This document shows, piece by piece, positions 1 to 11,032 of a stretch of 64,000 bases of DNA (position 1 is the first letter of the stretch; the number at the start of each line of letters is the position of its first letter). The translations under genes were made by a program, and so were the position numbers. The notes under the pieces are model-generated. The model ran no database searches. It was not told the DNA's origin and was given only the letters and a program-made list of their open reading frames with translations. The stretch is from Isochrysis galbana (lineage: Eukaryota; Haptophyta; Isochrysidales; Isochrysidaceae), in contig CM030940.1 of the NCBI GenBank assembly GCA_018136815.1, positions 3,536,833 to 3,600,832 of the forward strand, read 5' to 3'.

Positions 1-468
1 GGGGGTGGAGGAGGGAGGGGCAGAGGGGGGAGGAGGGAGGGAGGGGGGAGGGAGGGAGGGAGGGAGACGGTGTGGGAAGGAGGAAGAGATGGAGAGACGG
101 GGAAGAGGAGGAGAGAAAGGGAGGGTGAGCGAGATGGGGAGGGGAGGAAGGGGCTGCCTGCACTTTGCGCGAGGAGAGGGACGAAGGGTGAGAGAGGTGC
201 TGAGAGTGGGCTGACGTGGGAAGGTAGCCAGGAAGATGTAACGAGATGGACAGAAAGGGAGGGAGAGAATGGGTTTGAAGTAGCAACGAAGTTTAGCTGC
301 CCATGTTCAGTTGTCGAGTGGGTGCATGCGGTAGGTCGACCCTGCGCAACATCACCTGAACTGGACGGCTCATCGCTTTGCTACCCTTGCACATCGCCGT
401 CTCGGAGCTGAAGCCTCTTGCTTGATGCCTCCTTCCTCTTTCCCATCTTCACGCCGCTCTCCCTTCAG
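1..468. other. Purine-rich leader region, no exon assigned
   Basis: The first 250 bases are strongly G/A-rich on the + strand and the open frames there are low-complexity. The missing first exon of the kinase was searched for here (a glycine-loop pattern in front of a GT donor) and not found. A pyrimidine-rich acceptor tract precedes the AG at 467-468. Confidence 0.5.
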
Positions 469-2386
469 GGTCAAGTATGCCCTCAACACCGAGACGGGCG
501 AAAATGTCGCGATTAAGATCCTGGATAAGGACAAGATTGCGCGGCAGGGTATGGGCGAGCAGATCAAGAAGGAGATCGCTGTGATGAAAATGGTTAAGCA
601 GACCCATGTGGTGAACCTACTCGAAGTGCTCGCCTCGCGCACGCGCATCTTCATCGTCCTTGAGCTAGTGACCGGCGGCGAGCTCTTCGACAAGATTGTG
701 CAGTGCGGGCGCTTCGACGACGCGACAGCACGGCGCTACTTCCGACAGCTCGTGTGCGGGGTGGAGTATTGCCACAGACAGGGCGTCTGCCACAGGGATC
801 TCAAGCCGGAGAATCTGTTGCTCGACGAGAATGCCACTCTTAAGATCTCGGACTTCGGGCTTTCTGCATTGTATGGCTGCGAGGGAGGCTTCGCCTCCTC
901 GACCTTGCTTCACACCACTTGCGGCACGCCCAACTATGTCGCGCCGGAGGTCCTCGCAGACAAGGGGTGAGTATCAACGTGTGTGGATGGTCTTTGTGAC
1001 GGTGTCTCGCGCGCTCGCCCGTAGTGGATTCGTACAAACCCTGACCATATGTGACCTTGGCTGCCCTGGTACTCTCGAAGGTATGACGGCTTTTCGGCAG
1101 ACGTCTGGTCGTGCGGCGTGATACTGTACGTGCTTCTCGCCGGCTTCCTCCCGTTCGAAGAGCCGACCATGCCTGCACTCTTTACTCGAATTGTGAGCGT
1201 GCGAGCCTAAACTGCAAATGGAGCAGGCTTTCGTGCGTTCTCGCCTTGGCGTCATTGTCTCTCGTCCTCCTCGCCAAACAAAAACAGCTATGACACGGAT
1301 TGCCTATCACACGGCCGTTGCCCATCAAGCTATCCTTACGCTGAAATATTCCACACCCGTAGGTGCGAGCCGACTTCTCTTACCCGGAGTGGTTCTCTCC
1401 TTCCGTCAAAAAACTCATCTCGAGCATCCTCGTTGTCGAACCCACCAAGCGTGCCACTCTGGCACAAATCAAGACTTCGGAATGGTTCATTGAAGGTGGC
1501 TTTCAGGTGAAGCCTACTGCACAGCTCGCACGAGTACGACCACCATTGCTCCTTGCAGATAATCCCGGATTGGCCCAAATGCTATCTGTGTATGGCTTCT
1601 CTGAATGCATGCTCGAGTACAGCTAAACGGCTGTCGCCTGCCCTCCTGATCCTTGTCAGGAATCTGACATAAGCGTGGACGTCGATCGGAATCTCCTAGT
1701 CGATGATGCTGATTTTATGGACCTCCCAATTGACGAATATGACGATGACGTCCCGCTCGCGCAGTCCATACTCAACTCTCAGACTGTGACTGTCCGCGCG
1801 CCACCCATGATGAATGCTTTTGAGCTTGTGGCCATGTGTGGCGGCTTGGACTTAACGCCACAGCTAAACGATGGCGCTGCTGCAATTCGTCGGTACACCC
1901 GTTTCCACTCGACACTACCAGCCTCCGAGGTTCTCTTCCGATTGAGCACCGCGCTCCGTGATGCCAATATCCCGCACACGACGCACCCAGCAGCCTTCAA
2001 AGTCAAAGTGCAGACAGGAGGTGATCGTGGCCCTCTTCGTTGTACAATACAGGTGAGCTCAAAGCTTGATCCCCCCAAGGGTACCAGGGCATCATTGGCA
2101 AACCGAAGGAAGGAAGCTTGCGGCTTGCCACTGCACGGCCTGCATGTTTGATCAACACCATGCTTGATCAACACAAAATTGGCCTCGTTCTTTCTTTCTG
2201 GTCACGAGACATGAACCGCTCATTGTGCAGGTTTTCGCGGTAGCACCGGGGCTGCACCTAGTGGACTGGCGACGAGGGGCTGGCGACGCTGTCGTCTTTC
2301 GAAAGTTCTATGAAGTCATGCGGGAACAGCTGCAAGACCTTGTGGCTGAGGGGAAGTTGGCCAACAAGTGTTATAACGGAAAGTGA
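469..2386 (+). CDS. CIPK: CBL-interacting (SnRK3/CIPK-type) Ser/Thr protein kinase, 5' end missing
   Basis: Five exons are visible: 469-966, 1081-1192, 1363-1506, 1660-2052 and 2231-2386, with matching phases and GT-AG borders. The first visible exon opens just after the glycine loop ([11 protein letters not shown]), so at least one upstream exon is missing or lies outside the window. Kinase landmarks in order: the VAIK lysine, [12 protein letters not shown], the DFG triplet, [11 protein letters not shown], and [15 protein letters not shown]. After the kinase comes a NAF-like motif, [12 protein letters not shown], which in plant CIPKs binds the calcium sensor CBL and relieves autoinhibition. 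The C-terminus ([11 protein letters not shown] to [19 protein letters not shown]) resembles the CIPK regulatory and phosphatase-interaction region. Expected role: calcium-dependent phosphorylation of transporters and other targets. No CBL gene is visible in the window. The NAF motif separates it from SnRK1/AMPK. Confidence 0.9.
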
Positions 2387-5238
2387 AGAAGAAGCGATTC
2401 GAGCTTGAGCGAGGGGCGCACACATGGCATTGGGGCATTGCAACACACCGAGGCCGTTTCGCCGAGTATTGGGGGTGCTCATTGCATTTGAGCGTAGGGC
2501 GCGCAGGTTGTCTACTATCACTTGCTGTCACTAGCGGGACAGGGCTCGCCGAATTTCCCTCTCCTAGTATAGCGTTGCCGTAGCAGCTCATCTGCAAGAC
2601 GTAATGTGAGTATGGCCTCACAAGAAGGTGCAACCTGAGGTTGCTGTTTTGCTACGCTGATAGGCAGCTGACTTTATAGTCGGTTGCGCACCCCCTATTC
2701 GTATTCGTATAATATGGGTCAATGGGAGGGCTGCCTCGTGCCCTCCCCTCGTGCCTGCTGTGGGCAAGGGGGAGATAACGCTCGACTGCCGGGTTCGAAA
2801 CGGGAAGGTTGCCCACTCGGAAAACCTCGTGCCACCCGTCGTGAAACCACCAAGATAACCCCCCCCCCCGCTCCCCGCGGTTTCCCCTCGCACTCGCGCG
2901 GAAGGCCCCCTTTCCCCTTTCTTTCTCTCGCCCCGCGCGGTCCCTTGTGCTTTTTCGGATGAGGGATGGCCTCAACCTACTTTTATAAGTAGGGGTCAAT
3001 GGGGGCCTCGTGCCCCCCTCCCTCCATCGCAGACACCCCCCCACCCCTCCCCCCCTTGGGTGGGCCTGCACCTACACAACCATCCTCGGCCCCTGCCTTC
3101 TGGCTTCTGCTTCTGGCAGGGCGGCTGAGCTTTCAATACAACACCCCAGACTCCCAGTGGGCGCGCGCTGCGCGCCGCACGCATTCGCTTGCATTGGCCC
3201 CCAATTGTAGCTGACTTCCCCCACCATCATATCCCCGGGAGTCCGCAGCGCGAGCCCCGGCGGCGGTAAGAGAGCGGCGCGCCGCGCGGCCAACATCGCG
3301 CTAGCTACGCGGTACGCGCCATCACAAGATGATTAAAAGATACCTAGGGCTAGGGGACCACTGCCACACAAGGCACACTAATTAATGGTGTGCTAGCCGT
3401 GAATCTTCAGATCTTCTTTTTTCTCTTTTTCTGAGCCTAGTGGCACGTGCGCTCGGGATGGCGGAAAGACTCGCCTAAACGCAAACGCAAGCCAAATTCC
3501 CCGACACAGGCCCACGACACACAAACCCTCAGAAGGCGTAGGAGGGAGTGGATGGAGAACTAGACCTCCGGGGACCGGTCCGCCCACGACCGGAAGCCCC
3601 ATACACCGTACACCGAGCCCCTAAGTCCTAAGTAGTAGAGCACGAGGGGGAGGGGGCGAGCGGGCGAGCCGCAAGGCAAGTGTGAGGAGTGGTAAGGGAA
3701 GTGGACGAGGCTACGAGATAGATGTGCGGGGCCGCGCGTGTGGCGAGAATATTTAAAAAACCTTTTAATATTCTTACCGCACTCGTGGCGAATGGAACCA
3801 CTACCTACCTACTACACGTAGCACATAGCATACTTTCTACACCCCCACACCCGCCCCACTCCCCCACTCCCCCGGCCCTTCTCCCCCCGTCATCGAGCGG
3901 CTCCCCCCGTACACTACTAGGGACTAGGGGGAGTGGGAGTGGGGTGAATGAATGGCTTAGTTAGATAAGGTCCGGTGGCCCGCGCCCCCCCCCCCCGGTG
4001 ATCCGTTCCCCCTTCCTCCTATGCCTATGCCTCCCGGGCTGGCGGCGGACTCTGTCTCGACTTATCCTGTAAACTGTAAACAAACGCGAGACTAACCGAT
4101 TTTTTTAGTGGGCGGAGCTCTCGCTCACGCCCACCCCCTTCTCCGCGCTCTCCCCTCTCCTGCGGCACGCGCGATGGCGCGCCTGCGGCAGGCCTCCAGC
4201 TGCCCTCTGGCGACCCCTGGAGGCTTCTGGAGGCCAGCTCAGGGGGCAAAGGAGGGGCTGGGGCTGGGCCCTGGCCTCCCCTGCCTCTCCCTCGCCGGCG
4301 CGCCGCCTGAGTGAGCCTCAGGGGCCCCCACGCTGCGTTGCACTTGTCCGCTTGTTGACCAGGGGGGGAGGGGGGGTTGGAGCGATGGGCTGGCCACGAT
4401 GGGCTAGAACGAGCGAACCAGGCGAGCCTGTCAGTGGAAGAGTGGGTTAGCAGGGCAGTGTGCTCCTGGCAAGCCATCAGGCATGCCAGGAGGATGGGTG
4501 GTTTCCTCCCCACGGCAGGGGAGGAGTGGAGAGAGGGGGGAGATCGTGCCCCCCCATGTGTGAACCAAGTATAAACTTAGTTGTGTGGCGAGAATTTAAG
4601 AAGTTTTTTTTTAGTGAACCGTCACGCACCACACGTTGGCAAGCGCAGCGCCCTGCAGCCCGCAGCGACTGGCAGCATAGGATAGAGGCGCGCGTCCGAT
4701 GGCCTATGGCGCGTTGTGTTGTAGATGGGCCAAGGGCGCCAAAGTGCTGTTGTTGCGGCATGGTCTGTCACATCAATATCGATACAATCCACAAAGACAA
4801 TCCGTGCATGTTACATGATGCGAATACTGATCCACAAAGCATGACGCCGCCTAACGCCGCCATCTCAATCAACGGGCTAAGTGCAAAGTTGAGAGTCTTG
4901 TTTCGTGCACACATAATAAGCGGTCCGAGCGACTCGGCCGATTCCCAAGTGTGCCCAGCACGCTTGCTTGGCCACACGGAGTATCAAATCCATGGCAGAG
5001 CAACCCGCGCACGCAAGGGTGAGTGGTGCGGCCGCGTGGTTGCTGTCAAGGGCTGGATCTGCGACAATCCATCCTCGCGGCCGGCAGGCCATGGGAAAAC
5101 GATGAGACATCTGCGGCTCAGGAAGCGCCCTGCACCCGAGGAAAATCGACAGAGGTAAACGCTCAATCGTTCAGTAGTCATCATCCCCGTGTCCAACCAG
5201 GCGAACCACCATTGCTCGGTGGCGCGCTCTCCCTAGCG
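2387..5238. repeat. Intergenic mosaic of dispersed repeats
   Basis: No gene is recognised. Recurrent blocks include 2983-3035 (TATAAGTAGGGGTCAATGGG followed by a C-rich stretch), which has close copies at 56872-56925 (+) and 16910-16985 (-). The block 3390-3760 is partly similar to 41870-42160, sharing GGTAAGGGAAGTGGACG-like and GCCCCTAAGT-like stretches. The block 4490-4590 recurs inverted at 37905-38010, including AACCAAGTATAAACTTAGTT. These look like ends or internal parts of non-autonomous elements, but no boundaries or target duplications could be fixed. The open frames at 4460-5158 have no recognisable domain. Confidence 0.5.
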
Positions 5239-6198
5239 TCATACAGTGTGCTGCATCGCAGCACGGATTGCATTGGCGGTTGGCACGTCACATTTCCCTG
5301 CTGGCCAGTGGATGGCATCTGGGTGGTGTGTCCCCTCGTCGCGGATGGTGTCGACAGGGCGTCGCGCCTCACTGTCAGAAGCTACATGTACAGAATGGTT
5401 CCAGTCGCGCGAGCCGCGAGCAGTCGTGACATTGTGCCTATGCTGAGCGTGGTGTACGAGCGAGAGGGCGATGCAGAATGCCTGGTAGGCGGAGAGCGGA
5501 TGCGAGTACTGTACAGAGAGCGCGGTGTTGGCCTGCACTGCGCGGAATACGACGACGTGCTCACCGGCTCCCTCCCCGTCTGCCGATGGCAGTGAGAGCT
5601 CAACGCATCCTCCGTTTTTTGTGGAACAGTTCCCTGAGAGCGCACAGATATGCTCCCGCGCGCGGCCCGCAAGGAAGCGAGCAATGATCCCATCCTCGTC
5701 GGGCCTGAGCACACGAAACTGCGCCGCTGCGCCCGAAGACAATACACGGGGCATCAGGACCGATATCTTGCTGCCCTTCCCACCCGTCCCGCCAATGCAT
5801 ACGGCGCCGAGCTCGCGTGGGTAAGAGTAGAAGTTGGAAGGGTCGTCGCAGAGCGTGTAACGCGTGCAGTCAGCAGAGCACTTGAGCTGGGCGCAGAAGG
5901 CTCCGATTTGGGCGGCCTCCGTGGGCGTCATTCGGACGCGGTACTCGTATCCCCCGTCGTGCGTCCGGTGGCGGAAGGCGGAGAAAGCAAAGGCAGACGA
6001 GGAGGCGGTGGCAATGGTGAAGTCGTACCTCGGCGGCCCTGTGGTCGCAGTCTCCATTACGGCGTGTACGGAGCCGGCGGTGGGGAGCGTGGGGTTGACG
6101 AGCATCTCGACGGGCGTTGCCGACTCGGCGAGGGCGAGCGCGCGCGCCAGGTCGACGCGCGTGGAGGGGTGGAGGCAGGGGAGGTCCTCTCTCCCCAT
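5239..6198 (-). CDS. Tubby C-terminal-domain protein
   Basis: The open frame begins MGREDLPCLHPSTRV and matches the order of the Tubby C-terminal beta-barrel: GGYEYRVRMTP, then IGAFCAQLKCSADCTRYTLCDD (counterpart of the GKLRSN...GTKFTVYD block), RELGAVCIGG, GGKGSKISVLMPRV, and finally YSHPLSAYQAFCIALS, which corresponds to the conserved C-terminal YPLSAFQAF helix. Tubby domains bind PI(4,5)P2 and link membrane signalling or ciliary trafficking to gene expression. The usual last residues after CIALS (FDxKLACE) are not found: the frame runs on to a stop at 5239, so a 3' intron with a missed last exon is possible (a GTACAC donor-like site follows the helix at about 5452). The N-terminus is also uncertain because the frame starts close to a long homopurine tract. 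It is divergent, but the block order makes the family call solid. Confidence 0.78.
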   Translation of the reverse strand: MGREDLPCLHPSTRVDLARALALAESATPVEMLVNPTLPTAGSVHAVMETATTGPPRYDFTIATASSSAFAFSAFRHRTHDGGYEYRVRMTPTEAAQIGAFCAQLKCSADCTRYTLCDDPSNFYSYPRELGAVCIGGTGGKGSKISVLMPRVLSSGAAAQFRVLRPDEDGIIARFLAGRAREHICALSGNCSTKNGGCVELSLPSADGEGAGEHVVVFRAVQANTALSVQYSHPLSAYQAFCIALSLVHHAQHRHNVTTARGSRDWNHSVHVASDSEARRPVDTIRDEGTHHPDAIHWPAGKCDVPTANAIRAAMQHTV

Positions 6199-6943
6199 GC
6201 AGGAGGCTGTGCGTGTCTTGCAACTCTCTCTCTCTGCCGCAGGGAGCCCGTCACGGTTCCTATGGAAAGTTCACGCGTGGAAAGAGTAGAGAGGGAAGAG
6301 GAAGAGAGGAGAGAGGCGCGGGGGGCGGCCGCGGGGCTGGGCGAGAGAGAGGAGGGAGTGGAGAGTGAGGACGGAGATTGGGGGCCTGCTTCCCGTTCAT
6401 CTTCCTACTGTTGAAGACTCTCTCCGCAGAGAGGAAGGAAGCCGATCGAGGGGATGAGAGGAGAGAGAGAGAGACCAGGAAAAACAACGGGACGGGCACA
6501 CACGGCCAGAGGAGGCGAGGGCGCGTGGGGTGGGGGGTGGGAAGCGCTCGAGGAAGGAAAGGGCTGTTTCGATGAAAGAAGTCGTTGGGCAGCCGGCGGG
6601 GAGCGTCGACGACGACGACGGGCGGTTGGCGGGCGACGGTGCTTGACGAAGCCGTGGGGGGGGGGGGGGGAAGGGGGCGGCGAGATCTCCCTTCCCTTCC
6701 GCCCCCCCCCCCCCCCCCCGCCCTTGCAGACCCTCGCGAGAGCGCCCGCCGTCCGGCGGCGCTCGTCGGCCCAATGGGGGGCGGAGGAAGGGAAGTGTGG
6801 GTTCGAGACGAGGGGGCGGGGGGGGGAGAGAAGACGGCGGCGGGTGTGAAGAGGATCGCGCGGGGGGGGGCGGGGCACACATCAATCAAGGCGGGCAACG
6901 CCGCGAGAAGCGCCCGCTGTCCGCGAGGGGGGGGGGGGGGGCG

Positions 6944-6980
<37 letters not shown>

Positions 6981-7631
6981 AGTGGAGGCGGCGGCGGGCG
7001 CACGGGCGGCGAGGGGGCGGCGGGCGCTCGCGCGCACTCATCGCGGGGGTTAGTTTTGTTAGAGAGATAGATGCGTCAGACTCGACTGACCGCCGTCGCC
7101 GTGGGTTTTCTTGTTGGCCGTCGCCGCCCGCCCCCCCCCCCCCCGCCCCCTCCCGCGACCGGAAGCGCCGACCCGACCGGCACGCCGACAAGGATAGATG
7201 TGCAGACTCGCGTCGAGCAGGCCGTCCAGACCGGACGACCAGCCAGCCCGTGGCGGTACGGCCCCTTATGCTGCTCGACGCCCGACCGAGCCAGCCGTCC
7301 ACACAACAATGAATGAGCCACCACTCTGTCACTGGGGCCGGGCTAAGCAAGCGCAGCTAGAAAACAAGTGTGGAATGAAGCTGCGACATGCCCTGGTGTC
7401 CGACGGCCTCAATCGGCGCGAGAAGACAAGCTGGCATGACCATGGGGTGAATCGGTTGGGCCTTCGGAGCTTCTGGCCTCGAGTGCGTGCAGTACCTCGG
7501 CGATTTGCCTCTCCTGCACCAAGGGGGACGGGACAGGTGCGACGGGTGACGAGCGCGATAGTATTGGCAACGCCGCAGCGTGGGCGCGCGCTCACAGCTC
7601 AACGACTGCACATGAAGTTGGAAATGAGATC
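6199..7631. repeat. Low-complexity purine/G-rich region between two minus-strand genes
   Basis: The + strand carries GA- and G-runs (6297-6480, 6655-6725, 6820-6990, including a (GA)n run at about 6949-6974) and C-runs near 6702-6720 and 7130-7145. Open frames here encode only Arg/Gly or Pro/Ser low-complexity peptides and overlap on both strands. 7320-7631 is likely 3' flank of the Ttd14-like gene. No other gene is seen. Confidence 0.6.
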
Positions 7632-10059
7632 TCAGCGAGAGCTGCTCACCTGGAGGCCTGCGTGCGCCGCGGGGGTGCGTATCGCATGCATTTCATCCTT
7701 AGCAGCATGCTGCGCAATACGCCGAGAAATGGCGTGCGAGTCGTACTCGTACTCGTGTGTCACTTCACGCAACACTTCGACCTGAGGGGTTTCCGACAGC
7801 CAGTGCTCAATAGAGGCGGCGAGAAAAGCATCTTACAACGCCACCAGCATGAGTGCCCCACAACAAAACGTTGTGCGCTCGGGAGATCATGTCCGTCTTA
7901 GGCAGTGCGCGCCCCAACCGCGCTAACTCCGAGCCCCCACTGTTCTGGGCACACCATCGGCGGGAAGTTGAGCGCGGTCTCCTGCGACTCCGCCTCGACC
8001 TCGAGGATGGCGACATGCCGCGCGCCATGAAACGAGTTGAGCTCCCAATACATGTTGCCTACCGATGCGAAACAAAGGCCAAGCAAAGTGCGGTCAGCCC
8101 TCGCTCGATGTGTCGGAGAGTGCAAGGGCAAAGGGAAGGGCGCGGCTTGCAGAGGTGATGAACACTCCCACCCCACGTGAAGCAGACGAGAGTCTTCTGG
8201 ATTGACGCGCAGGCGGGGTCCGCCTGCTGTGTGAGGAGCTGCAAGTACTCGCGGCCCGTGATCATTCGCTCAATCGGAGCTGCCGCCGAGGGCGCGTCGC
8301 GGCCAGCGCACGAGCCAGCGCCCCCCGAAGCTGCCACACGGGATGGGTCAAGGTTGTTGTCAGCCGCCAACCACACCGACACACCCAGCACGAACGTCCC
8401 TGGCCCGGGAGCGCGCACCGTTGTCCCCGTCGAGGATCCAGTGCTGGTGTTTGAAGGAGACGTTTGTGCCCTGCTGGCGACGACGGATGCGGCAACGCTC
8501 CGAGGATTTGGTTGAAAAGAGATACGTGCTTTCTATGTCAAACGTCTCGAGCCTGCGAGCGAATGAGGCGGCATGTGCAAGGTGGCATTGCAGAGGAATG
8601 CCGAACATGGCAGTATGTGCTGGGAGCTTCCCCACGCTGGCTCATATTCCATGACAACAACAGCCACGGTTTGCCACAGAGTTCCAGGCCATGATCGGAA
8701 GGAAGGCCTCGCCTACTCTTCAAGGTCAGGGGATATAGTGACCAAGTTGCATGAACGAACCTAGAAACGTGCTTGCGGATCTCTGCATCCGTCGGCATGC
8801 GCCTCAAGAGAAATTTACGATGGCTTGCCTGCACGCGGGCCGACGACACGTGTGAGCTGGGACAGACTGAGCGCAATGGAGACCATAGGGTGCGCAACAA
8901 TACCTTCGGGCCCGGGACACCGACCATTGTGGCAATACGTGCAACCGCGCGCCGAATCTTCTCATCAAATGAAGCCCTAAGACAGATCCATGTGAAATGG
9001 GAGAGGTCGAATTATTGGGAACCGAGCGGTCGTGAGCGGCCAGCCGCTGCACCGCTGTGCGTGCGCAGTCAGCCGAGGGTCGAGCCCTTTGTGCGAATCC
9101 AGGCCTTCGGTAGGCGTGCTCACGAGCTGTAATTGTCAATAATGTAGAGGTGCTCGTGGCCAATCCAGCAGTCGAGTGTGCGGCGGTCCATCTCGATGGC
9201 CTGTTCCACTGTTTCTGTTCGCGTGCCATTATTCTCGAGGGTGTAGAAGGACTTCGCGCCGTCGGCTGCGGTCACCATGTGCACCACTGCGTCGTATCGC
9301 TGCATGGGATCACAGTGACGAGTGGGTTCAAGCGGGACCGGAACCGAGTCGCACCTGTGCCACGCCCGCACTTCCTCGCATGTCACCTGGTCGCGCAGCA
9401 TCACAGGAGTCATCTGGAGCTCCTCGAGCAAGAGCTCCCACTGCTCATTCGACATGTATGCCTTGCCTGAGAACGCAGAAGCGAATGCAGTGAGCACAGG
9501 CAAGCTAGTGAGATGCCATGCATCGGGCTGCGGGACAATCTCGAAATGTACCGTCCATGAGGCCCCGGTCGCAGATGACGACGGCGGGTCGGCCGGTGCC
9601 GCGCGCAAGACTGGTGAAGGCCTCTTCCAGCTCGCGCTGCACCCGCAGTAGGTGCTTCTGAAAGGCGAAAGCGGATGCTTCGCTGGACGGGAGTGGCACG
9701 CCTCCTGAGAAGAGCATCGTGGCGGTCTCAGGCACGGTGACAACGAGGAAGCCGAACTCCTCGAGGCGAGCTTTGATTCGAGCGAGCGCAGTGGTCTTGC
9801 CCCCGCACGGCCCGCCCGTGAGCACCACGCGGTACAGTGGCTCGCTCAGGCCGTCCGCAGCGGCGCCTCGCTCTCTCAGCCGAGAGAGCTGAGCGTCCTT
9901 CATGCGGAGAGCAGCCTGCAGCTGGCTGATCGAAGCCTGCAGCGCATCGTGCCGTGCGCGCTCGCGCCGGCGTGAACGCACCGTCCAGAACGCCAGCGCT
10001 ACGCCGCAGCAGCCCGCGAGCGCGGCGGCGACGAGCGCGGAGGAGGGGACGGAGGGCAT
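7632..10059 (-). CDS. Ttd14-like protein: P-loop NTPase plus CYTH-like domain, membrane-anchored
   Basis: Nine exons read on the minus strand: 10059-9552, 9466-9387, 9299-9124, 8976-8904, 8828-8761, 8552-8419, 8279-8172, 8058-7955 and 7781-7632. They sum to 1401 nt (466 aa) with every phase consistent and GT-AG borders. Residues 8-27 form a hydrophobic anchor, followed by a short coiled coil. Residues 82-90 are a Walker A motif, GGPCGGKTT. Then come VICDRGLMDGKAYM, RYDAVVHMVTAA, an ENNGTRTE segment and W.GHEHLYIIDN. The C-terminal half has KFLLRRMP, LETFDIESTYLF, ERCRIRRRQQ, PIERMITGREYLQLL, TLVCFTW and YWELNSFHG, the pattern of the CYTH-like domain in TRPL translocation defect protein 14. 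Drosophila Ttd14 binds GTP and phosphatidylinositol phosphate and moves a TRPL channel to the membrane. The last exon could also splice at an internal GTGAGC, so the C-terminus is the least sure part. Confidence 0.88.
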
Positions 10060-11032
10060 CGCGGGGCGCGCGCGGCAGGGCGATTGGCTGGCCGGGAAGG
10101 GGGGGGGGGTTCCGTAGGTTTATAAGTAGTAGTAGTACTACACTTGGGGCGGGTTGCCTCGGCGTTGGTTACTCATGATGCCGTGGGAATGGGAATGAGG
10201 CCTTGGCCCTTTCGAGGGCCTTCTCCTTCTCGAGAGCGATGTCCTAGCTCCCAATACATACCAAGTGTGGATTTATGCCTTGGCAGGTGTGGCCTACGGC
10301 ATGTGTGCGGAGTGCGGAGAGGCAATGCCTGTGACCTGTGATGGTGAAACTATGCCCAGGTCCAGGTCATTTCTTATACAAATTGTTTTGCAAGTTTGGG
10401 GGGCTGCTGGAGTGCGTCACAAGTTTGGGCCCTCCCTGCAAGTGGCCGCAAGTTTGGGGGCGCGGTGCCCACTCTCTACGAGTATAACCCGCCATCTGCT
10501 AAGAGTATGATGACCATATATACGCCGAGGTGGTATAAGTTTATAATGGGCCGGGGGCCAGGGCCCCCCGCGCGGTATCTGAGTGTCGAGCCCCCTGCGG
10601 TACATATCTTTTTAAGAATAGTCGCGTGGCAGTACGGATCCAGATTCTTGCGACACTGGGATCTTGAATTCATACTCCTAGTGTGAAGATACCGATGGGG
10701 GCGAGCGAGCGGATGGTCGAGTGGACTTGGCCCGAGCCGACCGACTGGGCTAGGGGGTGGACCAATTTTGGTCGAGTCCTCAGTATGAGATTCGGGGCTT
10801 ATCACTGATAAGGGTGGAGGCCTCCGATCGGACTTGAGGAGGTCCGGTCGAGCGCTCGAGCGCCTAGCCCAAAGACGCCGAAGCTATTTTGGCCGGGTCC
10901 GTATACCTACTGCAGTAAAGCTACGATTTTTCTGAGGTTATAATGTAGCTTAGATGGAGAAGGATAGGTTGGATAGACTACTGAGTATAGCGAGTAGATT
11001 GTGGCGAGTGTTGATGGATCTGAAAGAGGCAC
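10060..11032. repeat. Dispersed repeats, including CAAGTTTGGG cassette and a 150-bp family
   Basis: 10386-10465 carries three CAAGTTTGGG-type words separated by a GCGTCA-containing spacer, as at 57080-57360. 10717-10870 (CTTGGCCCGAGCCGACCGAC ... GAGCGCTCGAGCGCCTAGC) is related to 58800-58980. No gene is seen, although the 3' continuation of the 11033-11600 ORF could lie here beyond a GTGAGT donor-like site at 11038. Confidence 0.55.

Noticed and set aside
2780-2815. tRNA-like T-loop (GGGTTCGAAAC)
   Set aside because: Flanking bases do not form a T-stem, and no acceptor or anticodon stems can be built around it.
6260-7350. Several Pro/Arg/Gly-rich ORFs
   Set aside because: Overlapping frames in G/C-run and GA-rich DNA with no codon structure or splice logic.
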